A stretch of DNA of 21,727 nt from Treponema sp. Lineage in GTDB: Bacteria > Spirochaetota > Spirochaetia > Treponematales > Treponemataceae. The notes beneath the pieces were generated by a model. That model was not told the DNA's origin and ran no database searches. It was given only the letters and a program-made list of their open reading frames with translations. Position 1 is the first letter of the stretch; every line of letters starts with the position of its first letter. The DNA lies in NCBI GenBank assembly GCA_016297415.1, contig JAEDGQ010000027.1:1-21727 (forward strand), read 5' to 3'. Of this stretch, positions 13,526 through 20,567 are shown piece after piece. Position numbers and translations under genes: made by a program.

Positions 13526-13680
13526 TTAAAGTGTAAAATTATTAAGCTCAGTTGTAATATTCTGAACTGTGTTTGTACTCCTACTACTGCAAAAACCTGA
13601 CCAGATTCTCCTGCGTGGGAAGCTTCGATGGCAGCATTCATGGCAAGAAGGTTTGTTTGACTTGCAACTGTCTGAATTCC
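13526..13680 (-). pseudogene. Relic of a methyl-accepting chemotaxis protein
   Basis: Read on the minus strand, GIQTVASQTNLLAMNAAIEA (continuing ASHAGESGQVFAVV) is the unmistakable hairpin tip of a chemotaxis receptor's signalling domain. No sensor, membrane or HAMP part precedes it. After FAVV the frame is lost. About 50 bp on, another frame reads NTVQNITTELNNFTL and stops at 13526-13528, plausibly the receptor's original C-terminus after an internal deletion. The relic overlaps the 3' end of the araC-type gene, whose last ten codons are an out-of-frame reading of it. It is thus a decayed fragment, not an expressed gene. Confidence 0.8.
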
Positions 13681-14507
13681 CTTGGTGAAAGGCCTGTGCG
13701 TTTTTTGAATATATCTCCGAAATAATTTCCGTCAGAAAATCCGCAGGCCAGTGCTATCTGAGTGATTTTGAGTTTTCCGGCACGAAGCATTTCCTGTGCA
13801 TGCTGAATCCGGATGTTCAAAAGATATTCCTTAAAACCGTATCCTGTAATTTCCTGAAAAAGCCGGGAAAAATATGTGTCCCGTATTCCTGCAATGTCTG
13901 CCGCTTCCTGAAGACTGATGTCTTTTCCATAATTTTCAAAAATGTATTTTGCGGCATTCTGAATGGATTCTGTTCTCTTGTCCATCAGTTCATTTTTGCA
14001 TTTAAACTCTGTGTTACGGGCAATAAAAACAAGGAGTTGAATAAGCAGTGTTTTTAAGTCGATGGAGTTCAGCAAATCCTCCAGTGATTTTTCATATTTA
14101 CTCAGCAGTTCTGTGAGAAAGGCTTCAATTTCTTTCTTTTTATTTTCTGTAAAGTGAAGTTTTCCTGGTGTAATGTATTTTGAAAGGAAGTCTTCACCAA
14201 GAATTGATTTCATTGATTCAATGTATTTGGGAGTAAAGCTGACTGTAATTCTTTGAGCTTCTGTTTCGTATTGAGTACGATGCAAAGCAGAAGGGGGGAG
14301 AATGACTAGTTCGCCTTCATTTACGGCATAAAGCTTGTGGCCTACAAACATTCTGCATGAGCCTTTTACAACATAAAAAAGTTCGTAGTAAGGATGATAA
14401 TGAGCCTCTGCCATTGACTGTTTCTGGTCAACACAATCTATAAGGAAGTCTTTAACCCTGTCGCGGAAGAGTGCATTTTGTTTTATGTCAAAAACTGATT
14501 GATTCAT
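13638..14507 (-). CDS. AraC-family transcriptional regulator (cupin sensor)
   Basis: A 289-residue regulator. Residues 35-95 form a cupin-like sensor domain (HYHPYYELFYVVKGSC, NEGELVILPPSALH). Residues about 190-280 hold two helix-turn-helix units: ISLQEAADIAGIRDTYFSRLFQEITG, given here in part, and ITQIALACGFSDGNYFGDIFKKRTGLSPREFR. The family-typical end is reached at SPREFR, after which the last residues (QLQVKQTFLP) come from an out-of-frame reading of a chemotaxis-receptor relic. The normal C-terminus may therefore have been replaced at a recombination joint, but the DNA-binding part seems complete. It is divergent from MATE exporter 2, which it probably regulates; the ligand is unknown. 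Confidence 0.92.
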   Translation of the reverse strand: MNQSVFDIKQNALFRDRVKDFLIDCVDQKQSMAEAHYHPYYELFYVVKGSCRMFVGHKLYAVNEGELVILPPSALHRTQYETEAQRITVSFTPKYIESMKSILGEDFLSKYITPGKLHFTENKKKEIEAFLTELLSKYEKSLEDLLNSIDLKTLLIQLLVFIARNTEFKCKNELMDKRTESIQNAAKYIFENYGKDISLQEAADIAGIRDTYFSRLFQEITGYGFKEYLLNIRIQHAQEMLRAGKLKITQIALACGFSDGNYFGDIFKKRTGLSPREFRQLQVKQTFLP

Positions 14508-14544
14508 AAAATATCTGTAGTTTTCCTTAAAAATTTATAAATAA

Positions 14545-14557
14545 TTCGTATTATTAC
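14545..14557 (+). promoter_or_regulatory. Upstream element shared by both MATE genes, copy 2
   Basis: TTCGTATTATTAC, identical to 5166-5178, lies 52 bp before the second MATE start and 38 bp from the divergent AraC-type start. This is a natural position for that regulator's binding site. Confidence 0.5.
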
Positions 14558-14596
14558 ATTTTATTTTGACTTATAGTTAATTTCAAGGATTTTGAA

Positions 14597-16021
14597 ATGA
14601 AAGCTGTATTGTCAAAAAAAGATGAAAAGTTCCGTGAGTTTTCTCTTAACGGAAATATGTTTAAGGTAATTCTCTATGTTTGTATTCCGCTTGCACTGTA
14701 TCAGAGTTTAACTCAGCTTTTTAAAGTGTTTGATACTATGATGGCGTCTCACATCAGTGCAACTGCCGTAAGTTCGGTTGCTTATATCGGACAGATTCAG
14801 ATTATGCTCTCTGCACTGGGCTCTGGTCTTGCTGTAGGTGCAAGTATAAAAGTCAGCGAGGCATATGGTGCAGGTGATTATGAACTTGTAAAACGCAGGG
14901 TTTCAACAATGGTTTCGTTGTGCGCAGTTCTTGGTTCTGTTGTTCTTTTAACACTTCTTCCCTTTGCTACATGGTTTTTACGCTTTATGAAAACACCGGA
15001 AGAGTTTATAGCTATTGGAAGTACATATTTTAGAATTGAGATAATTGCTCTTGTAATAACCTTTTTCAATAATGTTTATATTGCCATCGAAAGAGCCCGA
15101 GGAAATTCAAAACGAATTCTCTGGCTTAATATGGGAATTGTGGGCATAAAACTTTCCCTGACTGCTTTGTTTATTTATGTGTTCCATAAAGGTGTAACTG
15201 CGATTGCTGCTGCTACTTTGATTTCCCAGCTTTCAGTATTGATTTGTGCAATTGTTAACATGACTAAAAAAGATAATCTGTTCAGTTTTTCGCCGAAAGC
15301 AGTTTCTTTTAAATCTGAAATAATTGCTCCAATGCTCAGACTTTCCATTCCTGTAGTGATTGAAAAAGCAGCTTTTGCTATGGGAAAAGTAATTGTAAAT
15401 TCAATGTGTACAGTTTATGGGCCTCGAACAGTTGGGGCTCTGGGAATTTCAAACAACATTGGTGGAATTACAACAATGCCGCAGGCTGGCTTTCAGGAAG
15501 GTGGCAGTGCTGTTATAAGCCAGAACAGAGGTGCAAAAAAATTTGACAGAACTCAGAAGGCGTTCTTCTGCGTTCTTATTTCAAATCTTGTAATCGGTGT
15601 TGTTCTTATGTCTGCATCTTTGTTGTGTCTGGAATATATCTCGAAGTTTTTTGCTGGAAGTGATTATGGATTTCAGCAGGTTATAAAAGGCATTTACAGA
15701 TATGAAGCCTGGGGTGCAATTCCTCTCGGAATCAATGCTTCCGTACTTTCCCTTATGTATGGATACGGAAGAACTAAAGTTACGCTTTTTATGAATTTTT
15801 GCCGTGTATATCTTTTTAGAGTTCCGGTTTTAATGATGTTACAGAAATATACTGATTATGGCAGCGAAAGTGCCGGTATGGTTATGGGAATCAGTAATGC
15901 ATTAAGCGGATTACTTGCGGTAATTTTAGGAATCATTACTATTATTTCTATAAACAAAAAAAATAGAGAAGAAGCAAAAGAAATCAGTGAGAACGAAAAT
16001 AAAGATTATGAAAACAGATGA
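14597..16021 (+). CDS. MATE-family multidrug/drug-sodium exporter 2
   Basis: A 474-residue MATE transporter, only distantly similar to the one at 5206. Twelve hydrophobic segments are evident. The N-terminus reads MFKVILYVCIPLALYQSLTQ (residues about 21-40), followed by LFKVFDTMMASHIS. The second half has QAGFQEGGSAVISQNRGAKK, the family's Q-N-x-GA motif. The C-terminus is charged and cytoplasmic. An AAGGA site precedes the ATG. It is transcribed divergently from the AraC-type regulator and is followed after 47 bp by the alcohol dehydrogenase, perhaps in one transcript. The substrate is unknown; the local AraC regulator suggests induction by a small molecule. Confidence 0.93.
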   Translation: MKAVLSKKDEKFREFSLNGNMFKVILYVCIPLALYQSLTQLFKVFDTMMASHISATAVSSVAYIGQIQIMLSALGSGLAVGASIKVSEAYGAGDYELVKRRVSTMVSLCAVLGSVVLLTLLPFATWFLRFMKTPEEFIAIGSTYFRIEIIALVITFFNNVYIAIERARGNSKRILWLNMGIVGIKLSLTALFIYVFHKGVTAIAAATLISQLSVLICAIVNMTKKDNLFSFSPKAVSFKSEIIAPMLRLSIPVVIEKAAFAMGKVIVNSMCTVYGPRTVGALGISNNIGGITTMPQAGFQEGGSAVISQNRGAKKFDRTQKAFFCVLISNLVIGVVLMSASLLCLEYISKFFAGSDYGFQQVIKGIYRYEAWGAIPLGINASVLSLMYGYGRTKVTLFMNFCRVYLFRVPVLMMLQKYTDYGSESAGMVMGISNALSGLLAVILGIITIISINKKNREEAKEISENENKDYENR

Positions 16022-16068
16022 AAACTGTTATATATTCAGATTAATATGGATGAAAAGAGGAGAAAGAA

Positions 16069-17256
16069 ATGCTTAATTTTAATTATTATGCACCTACAAA
16101 AGTTGTTTTTGGGAAAGATACAGAATCTAAAGCAGGTCAGCTTGTAAAAGAGTTTGGTGGTTCAAAAGTTCTGCTTCATTTTGGAGGACAGTCTGCAAAA
16201 AAATCTGGATTACTGGATAGAGTTGAAAAGTCTTTGTCTGATGCAGGAATTGAATTTGTTGAACTTGGAGGAGTAGTTCCAAATCCTCGTTTAAGCCTTG
16301 TTGAAAAAGGCATTGAAATCTGTAAAAAAGAAAAGATAGACTTTATTCTTGCTGTTGGTGGTGGTTCAGTTATTGATTCTGCAAAAGGTATTTCCATGGG
16401 TGCCGTAACAGATACTCCTGTATGGGATTTTTACCTTGGAAAAGCAAAATCAACAAAATGTCTTCCAGTAGGAACTGTTCTTACAATCTCTGCAGCTGGT
16501 AGTGAAATGAGCTGCTCGTCTGTAATTACAAATGAAGACGGAGATTTTAAGAAAGGTCTTAATAATGATTTGTATCGTCCAAGATTTTCTATTATGAATC
16601 CTGAACTTACAATGTCATTGCCTGAATGGCAGACATTTGCCGGCTGTGCAGATATTATGATGCACACTATGGAAAGATACTTTGCCAGAGAAAAGGATCA
16701 TTCAATGGTTGTAGATTCCATTGCAATAGGTGTTATGAGATCTACACTTGCAAACTCAAGAATCCTGTTAAAAGAACCTGATAACTATAATGCCCGTGCT
16801 GAAATTATGTGGGCTGGAAGTTTAAGTCACAATACTATTACAGGTCCATTTGGAAACGGAGACTGGGCTACACATCAGCTGGAACACGAATTAAGCGGAA
16901 TGTTTGATGTAACACATGGTGCAGGACTTGCTGCTCTTTGGGCTACTTGGGCCCGTTATGTTTATAAAGAAGATGTGGATCGTTTTGTAAGTTTTGCAGT
17001 AGATGTTATGGACATTCCAGCTCCAAAAGCAGATAGTGAAAAGGAAGTTGTAGCACTGAAAGGTATTGATGCAATGGAACAGTTTTTCAAAGACATTAAA
17101 ATGCCTGTCCGAATCAGGGATTTGGATGTAGAATGGAGTGAAGACATTGTTCTTAAACTTGCAGAAAAAGCTTCGAACAACGGTGCAAGATGTCTTGGAG
17201 CTATAAAAAAACTGACAAAAGAGGACATAGCTGAAATTTACAGAAAAGCTTATTAG
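16069..17256 (+). CDS. Iron-type alcohol dehydrogenase (butanol dehydrogenase/YqhD-like)
   Basis: A 395-residue group III alcohol dehydrogenase. NAD(P) binding is shown by GGGSVIDSAKGI (97-108). By alignment with YqhD the metal ligands are D195, H199 (CADIMMHTMERY), H269 (ATHQLEHELSG) and H283 (DVTHGAGLAALWATW), all present. It should reduce aldehydes such as butanal or acetaldehyde, or toxic short-chain aldehydes, with NAD(P)H. The ribosome site GAGGAG is strong. It follows MATE exporter 2 by 47 bp and precedes the YkvA-like gene by 19 bp. Within this group, butanol dehydrogenase and YqhD-type aldehyde reductase cannot be told apart by sequence reading. Confidence 0.94.
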   Translation: MLNFNYYAPTKVVFGKDTESKAGQLVKEFGGSKVLLHFGGQSAKKSGLLDRVEKSLSDAGIEFVELGGVVPNPRLSLVEKGIEICKKEKIDFILAVGGGSVIDSAKGISMGAVTDTPVWDFYLGKAKSTKCLPVGTVLTISAAGSEMSCSSVITNEDGDFKKGLNNDLYRPRFSIMNPELTMSLPEWQTFAGCADIMMHTMERYFAREKDHSMVVDSIAIGVMRSTLANSRILLKEPDNYNARAEIMWAGSLSHNTITGPFGNGDWATHQLEHELSGMFDVTHGAGLAALWATWARYVYKEDVDRFVSFAVDVMDIPAPKADSEKEVVALKGIDAMEQFFKDIKMPVRIRDLDVEWSEDIVLKLAEKASNNGARCLGAIKKLTKEDIAEIYRKAY

Positions 17257-17275
17257 TTTTTATCAGGAGGCTTTT

Positions 17276-17680
17276 ATGGAAAATGAAGAACTAAACGAAG
17301 AACAGAAAAAACAGGTAGCAGCTGAATTCGAATCTTTCAAGAATAAAGAATACTCTGAAGATGACGTTCACAGGGTTCTTGAAAATGAAAACGAAATCAT
17401 GAAAAAAGCAAACTCAAAGCAACTTCGTGGTTTTATCAATGATATAAAGCTTTTTTTCAGAATGTTGAAGGATTTCTTTTCAGGAAATTACAAGAGCGTT
17501 CCTGTTGGTACAATCGTAGCAATTGCGGGTACTCTTATTTATGTTCTTGTCCCTGCAGATATTGTTCCAGATGTGATTCCTGGTTTAGGGCTTATCGATG
17601 ATGCTGCAGTCCTTGGTTTGTGTGTAAAACTTGTAAAAACAGACATAGACAATTATGTCAATTTTCTTGATAACAAGTAA
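17276..17680 (+). CDS. YkvA-like (DUF1232) small membrane protein
   Basis: A 134-residue protein. The N-terminal 55 residues are charged and helical. The DUF1232/YkvA core lies at about residues 78-128: a hydrophobic segment IVAIAGTLIYVLVPADIVPD followed by IPGLGLIDDAAVLGLCVKLV, with the characteristic P-x-D-x-x-PD and G-x-x-DD residues. The family is membrane-associated and its function is unknown. A perfect AGGAGG precedes the ATG, and the gene is 19 bp after the dehydrogenase, so the two are probably co-transcribed. Its stop is almost end-to-end with the convergent gene at 17684. Confidence 0.85.
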   Translation: MENEELNEEQKKQVAAEFESFKNKEYSEDDVHRVLENENEIMKKANSKQLRGFINDIKLFFRMLKDFFSGNYKSVPVGTIVAIAGTLIYVLVPADIVPDVIPGLGLIDDAAVLGLCVKLVKTDIDNYVNFLDNK

Positions 17681-17683
17681 AAA

Positions 17684-17944
17684 CTAAAAATCATTTTCAT
17701 CTTCTCCACTTTCTTTTTTTGAAGAAGGAAGTGGAGAAATATTTGTAATAATCCCGTCGAATATTTTTTTAATTATATGAACTTCAGCAGGAATCATATA
17801 ATTTACCTGAGAAAGCCTTAAAGCTTCTTCCTGAGTATACATTGTCTTGTCTTCTGTATACAAAACTCCAGTACTGTCGTTAATTGCAATATGCATTTGT
17901 AGAGAATGTATGTAGGAATATGTCCAGCCAGGTTTTTGAATCAT
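17684..17944 (-). CDS. Small hypothetical protein
   Basis: An 86-residue predicted protein, convergent with the YkvA-like gene (three bases between the stops). I do not recognise it. Residues 13-40 (IHSLQMHIAINDSTGVLYTEDKTMYTQE, shown in part) look like a short beta-rich region, and the C-terminus is Ser/Glu/Asp-rich (SSKKESGEDENDF) and likely disordered. There is no signal peptide or membrane segment. The Shine-Dalgarno is weak (AAAGAT). It is the only frame in this gap and its amino-acid composition looks protein-like, so I keep it with moderate confidence. Confidence 0.5.
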   Translation of the reverse strand: MIQKPGWTYSYIHSLQMHIAINDSTGVLYTEDKTMYTQEEALRLSQVNYMIPAEVHIIKKIFDGIITNISPLPSSKKESGEDENDF

Positions 17945-18069
17945 ATCTTTAATTTTAATATAAAGCTGTCAGCATATCAAATAACTAATTCATTGTTATG
18001 AATTTATGGATTCCTTTTTTTATGATATACTTCTATATATTTTGGAATTCAGAATGGAGAGGAGAGTAA

Positions 18070-19134
18070 ATGAAAAATAAACTAGTTATGGGAGCTTCGG
18101 CTGCTGCCGGTGTTATTCTTGTTTTTTTAGCAGTATTTGCTGGAATTCAGAAAGCTCAGATTAATGCCCTTAATTCAAAAATTGATAATCAGACAGCTAT
18201 TATCAACAGAGTAATCGGAGAAAATATTCCTGTTGTTGTTCCAGAAAAAGAAAAAGCTGCTTTTGATGAATTACGAAAAGCTGTTAAAGCTGCAGAAAAA
18301 AAATTAAATGATGACAGTCTTGATAAAGCAGTTGCTATGTATCTCGATTTCATCAAAAATACAGCTCCATGGATTCAGGAAACAATGGCAAACGAAATCC
18401 TGAATACTAAATATGATCTCGATTTTTTAACAATAAAAATTGCTTATGTTAAGGACAATAATGCTGCAGCTGCAGTTGTAAGCCTTCAGGAATTTATTGA
18501 ACTGCACGCAGATTACGAAAGTATTGCAGCTGTAAAAGCATATTCCAAAGATATTGCCAGTAAGCTTGCTGAAAACAGTGATCCAGTACTTGTTCGTAAT
18601 GAAAAGATTCTTATTGATCAGGTAAAGGATGCTTTAGGAAAGAGTAAGCTTGAAATAATTAATATGAAGAGTGACATTACATTTAAGCCAATGGTGACTC
18701 TTATTGCAGCACAGCTTGCTTCTTTAAAACATGATGCACTTTCTGTAACTGTTGTTGATAACAAAGCAGTTCTTTCAGAAATAGACAATTGTATTACTCT
18801 TTTAAGAAGCAAAGAACGTGAATATGATAAGATGGTAAATGGCCGCGAAAGTGAAGAAGTAAAAGCTTACAACGCCAATGCCTTGAATTATATCAGCGAT
18901 ATAAAAAAGAGAGCTGCTGATATTTCTGTTCTTAATTCAGAAAAGAAACAGAAACGTCTGTCACTTATTCTTGAACTTGAGTCAATTCAGCTCAGTTATT
19001 TATATCAGCCTGTTGGTTCTCTGTATCAGGAAGTTTATGCAGAGATTTGGAATGGTCTCGATTCTGAAACTAGATTCGAAGCAGCTAAAAAAGCTATTAC
19101 AATTGAAAAGAAGGACTTAGATGACAAATTCTAG
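18070..19134 (+). CDS. Membrane-anchored helical protein of unknown function
   Basis: A 354-residue protein with an N-terminal signal anchor (residues 5-27, MGASAAAGVILVFLAVFAGI) followed by a coiled-coil-prone stretch (about 27-50) and a long Ala/Lys/Glu-rich, almost wholly helical body. Apart from the anchor it should lie outside the membrane, probably in the periplasm. No catalytic motif or known family is recognised. A strong ribosome site (GGAGAGGAG) precedes the ATG. Its 3' end overlaps the next gene by 14 bp, so the two are translationally coupled and probably work together. It might be a scaffold or an adaptor; that is a guess. Confidence 0.75.
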   Translation: MKNKLVMGASAAAGVILVFLAVFAGIQKAQINALNSKIDNQTAIINRVIGENIPVVVPEKEKAAFDELRKAVKAAEKKLNDDSLDKAVAMYLDFIKNTAPWIQETMANEILNTKYDLDFLTIKIAYVKDNNAAAAVVSLQEFIELHADYESIAAVKAYSKDIASKLAENSDPVLVRNEKILIDQVKDALGKSKLEIINMKSDITFKPMVTLIAAQLASLKHDALSVTVVDNKAVLSEIDNCITLLRSKEREYDKMVNGRESEEVKAYNANALNYISDIKKRAADISVLNSEKKQKRLSLILELESIQLSYLYQPVGSLYQEVYAEIWNGLDSETRFEAAKKAITIEKKDLDDKF

Positions 19135-19984
19135 AAAAAGATTTTTCGCAGGTGTATTGGTTTTTGGACTTGCTTTACTTGGTATTAATGCAGCAACACT
19201 TCCGTCTGTACGTACTCAGTCTGGTTTTGCAAATGTAACAAAATCTGTGTCTTCAATTTTACCATCTAAAGAAGATTTTGCAGCAGAGTTCCAGTCTACA
19301 TTTTCAAATCAGATGCAGCAGCAGACACAGATAATGACAAAAGAAGCAATGGCTTATGCAATTCCTGTAATTCAGGAAAGTCTTCCTCCACAGGCTTTAC
19401 ATGGTGCTTTTGCAGCTATTGCAATCTGGAATGAATTTAATGCTATTAAGAGTTTCTGTAATGGAGAAATGACAAGAACAGACCTTGCTCTTGTTTCCCT
19501 TACAAACCTTGCTGAAATCAGTGCCACAATGTTTGTTTCTGCAACACCATATATTGTAATGGCATTTACTGTTATTGAATCTTCAAGAGATATTCTTCAG
19601 CTTGTTCGAAAAGGTGTTAATTCTCCTGAAGAAGTTATTGAAGCTATTGCTCATATCGGCGGTATTGCAATAGGAACCTGGGCTGCAGCAACAACTATAA
19701 GTGCATTGACCAGCGCAACGGCGGCGAGTGAGATGCTTGGTGGTCTGTCCTCCTTTGTTGCTTCTCCAGTTGGAGGTGCAATTATTGGAGGTTTGACTTT
19801 TGCCGTTGTTTACAGCATTACGAGTGCATTTATAAGGGTTACAGGACAGGCAATTGTAAATAAATATGACTGTTATAGTGATCCTGAACGTTTTGATAGA
19901 ATTTGTGATGAAATTTCAGGCAAACTTCATTTACCAAAAATTGAAAGAGTGCCTGAAATTACAGCTGCAGGTGCTGCAGTTTAA
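19121..19984 (+). CDS. Gly/Ala-rich membrane protein of unknown function
   Basis: A 287-residue protein with an N-terminal signal or anchor (residues 8-25, FAGVLVFGLALLGINA) followed by a Gln-rich helix (about 55-75). Hydrophobic Gly/Ala-rich segments then lie at about 125-150 and 175-235, the latter rich in small residues (IGGIAIGTWAAATTISAL, then SPVGGAIIGGLTFAVVYSI) like glycine-zipper helices. It has only two Cys before a short polar C-terminal tail with two more. It could form a pore or an oligomeric membrane assembly. No family is recognised. It overlaps the previous gene by 14 bp and is followed after 25 bp by the acidic gene, so all three form one likely operon. Confidence 0.75.
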   Translation: MTNSRKRFFAGVLVFGLALLGINAATLPSVRTQSGFANVTKSVSSILPSKEDFAAEFQSTFSNQMQQQTQIMTKEAMAYAIPVIQESLPPQALHGAFAAIAIWNEFNAIKSFCNGEMTRTDLALVSLTNLAEISATMFVSATPYIVMAFTVIESSRDILQLVRKGVNSPEEVIEAIAHIGGIAIGTWAAATTISALTSATAASEMLGGLSSFVASPVGGAIIGGLTFAVVYSITSAFIRVTGQAIVNKYDCYSDPERFDRICDEISGKLHLPKIERVPEITAAGAAV

Positions 19985-20009
19985 TAAATAGTTCAAGCAG
20001 GAGTTTATT

Positions 20010-20282
20010 ATGTTTGATGATGATGAAGCAATTTTTACAACAGATGATGATGATACTGATGACTTTGACTATTATGTATCGTACATAAAGGCTCTGGAAG
20101 AAGAAAGCGTATCAAAAGGAATTATTGTCCGTGAACTGATGGACGAATTTGATCTTGAAAAAGATGAAGCCGTTAAAATTCTCAAGCGTTATTACAATCG
20201 TGTTGAAGATGATGACGAAGAAGAGGAAGAAGACGATTATGTAGAAGATGACGACTACGGTGACGGTAATTCTGAGAGATAA
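20010..20282 (+). CDS. Highly acidic small protein
   Basis: A 90-residue protein, the third gene of the module. Both ends are Asp/Glu runs (the N-terminal FDDDEAIFTTDDDDTDD; a C-terminal tail of over 20 residues that is mostly acidic). They flank a short helical core (about residues 28-66: IVRELMDEFDLEKDEAVKIL, then KRYYN) that looks like a small three-helix, perhaps UBA-like, binding domain. A CAGGAG ribosome site precedes the ATG. Such charge could mimic nucleic acid, buffer cations or hold a basic partner; none of this is shown. It ends just before palindromic element copy B. Confidence 0.7.
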   Translation: MFDDDEAIFTTDDDDTDDFDYYVSYIKALEEESVSKGIIVRELMDEFDLEKDEAVKILKRYYNRVEDDDEEEEEDDYVEDDDYGDGNSER

Positions 20283-20294
20283 AAAAACTCTGAT

Positions 20295-20446
20295 AAAAAA
20301 GGGGCTGTCCAATTAGTAATGACTGTAGCGCTCATTGAGCCCTTCGACAGGCTCAGGAATCACCTGTCGAAATGACCATTGCACTAAATATGGTGGTTTC
20401 GACAAGCTCAACCACCGCAAGTTGAACTTTTTGGACATCCCCTTTT
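20295..20446 (-). repeat. Small palindromic element, copy B (full form)
   Basis: About 150 bp bounded by imperfect inverted ends (GGGGCTGTCC at 20301-20310; GGACATCCCC at 20433-20442) with an outer A-run and T-run. Inside are stacked palindromes: GAGCC/GGCTC (20337-20353), TCGACAGG/CCTGTCGA (20344-20370) and GGTGGTT/AACCACC (20391-20415). Copy A at 4197 is the same sequence inverted, minus 53 bp between GTCATT repeats (AATGAC here, at 20318 and 20371). It has no coding capacity; it fits a non-autonomous, MITE- or REP-like element. Confidence 0.75.
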
Positions 20447-20464
20447 ATTTTAGGCTTAAAATTG

Positions 20465-20485
20465 GAGACCTTTTTCAGTGGTCTC
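20465..20485 (+). terminator. Possible terminator hairpin after the three-gene module
   Basis: GAGACC (20465-20470) and GGTCTC (20480-20485) form a 6-bp stem with a 9-nt loop. A T-run comes about 15 nt later (20501-20506), too far for a classical terminator, so this is a weak call. Confidence 0.3.
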
Positions 20486-20525
20486 TGTAATTCAACTGCC
20501 TTTTTTATTTTCTTGAATAAGTAAA

Positions 20526-20550
20526 GTCAAAATTCACAGCGAATTTTGAC
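20526..20550 (-). terminator. Hairpin terminator of ilvE
   Basis: GTCAAAATTC (20526-20535) and GAATTTTGAC (20541-20550) form a perfect 10-bp stem with a 5-nt loop, 18 bp beyond the ilvE stop. On the minus strand it is followed by a weak T-rich stretch (TTTACTTATTC). Confidence 0.6.
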
Positions 20551-20567
20551 TCTACCTGTATCAGTAT

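Noticed and set aside
18000..18045. Promoter for the three-gene module.
   Set aside because: TATGAT- and TATACT-like hexamers exist, but no -35 at 16-19 bp could be paired convincingly.
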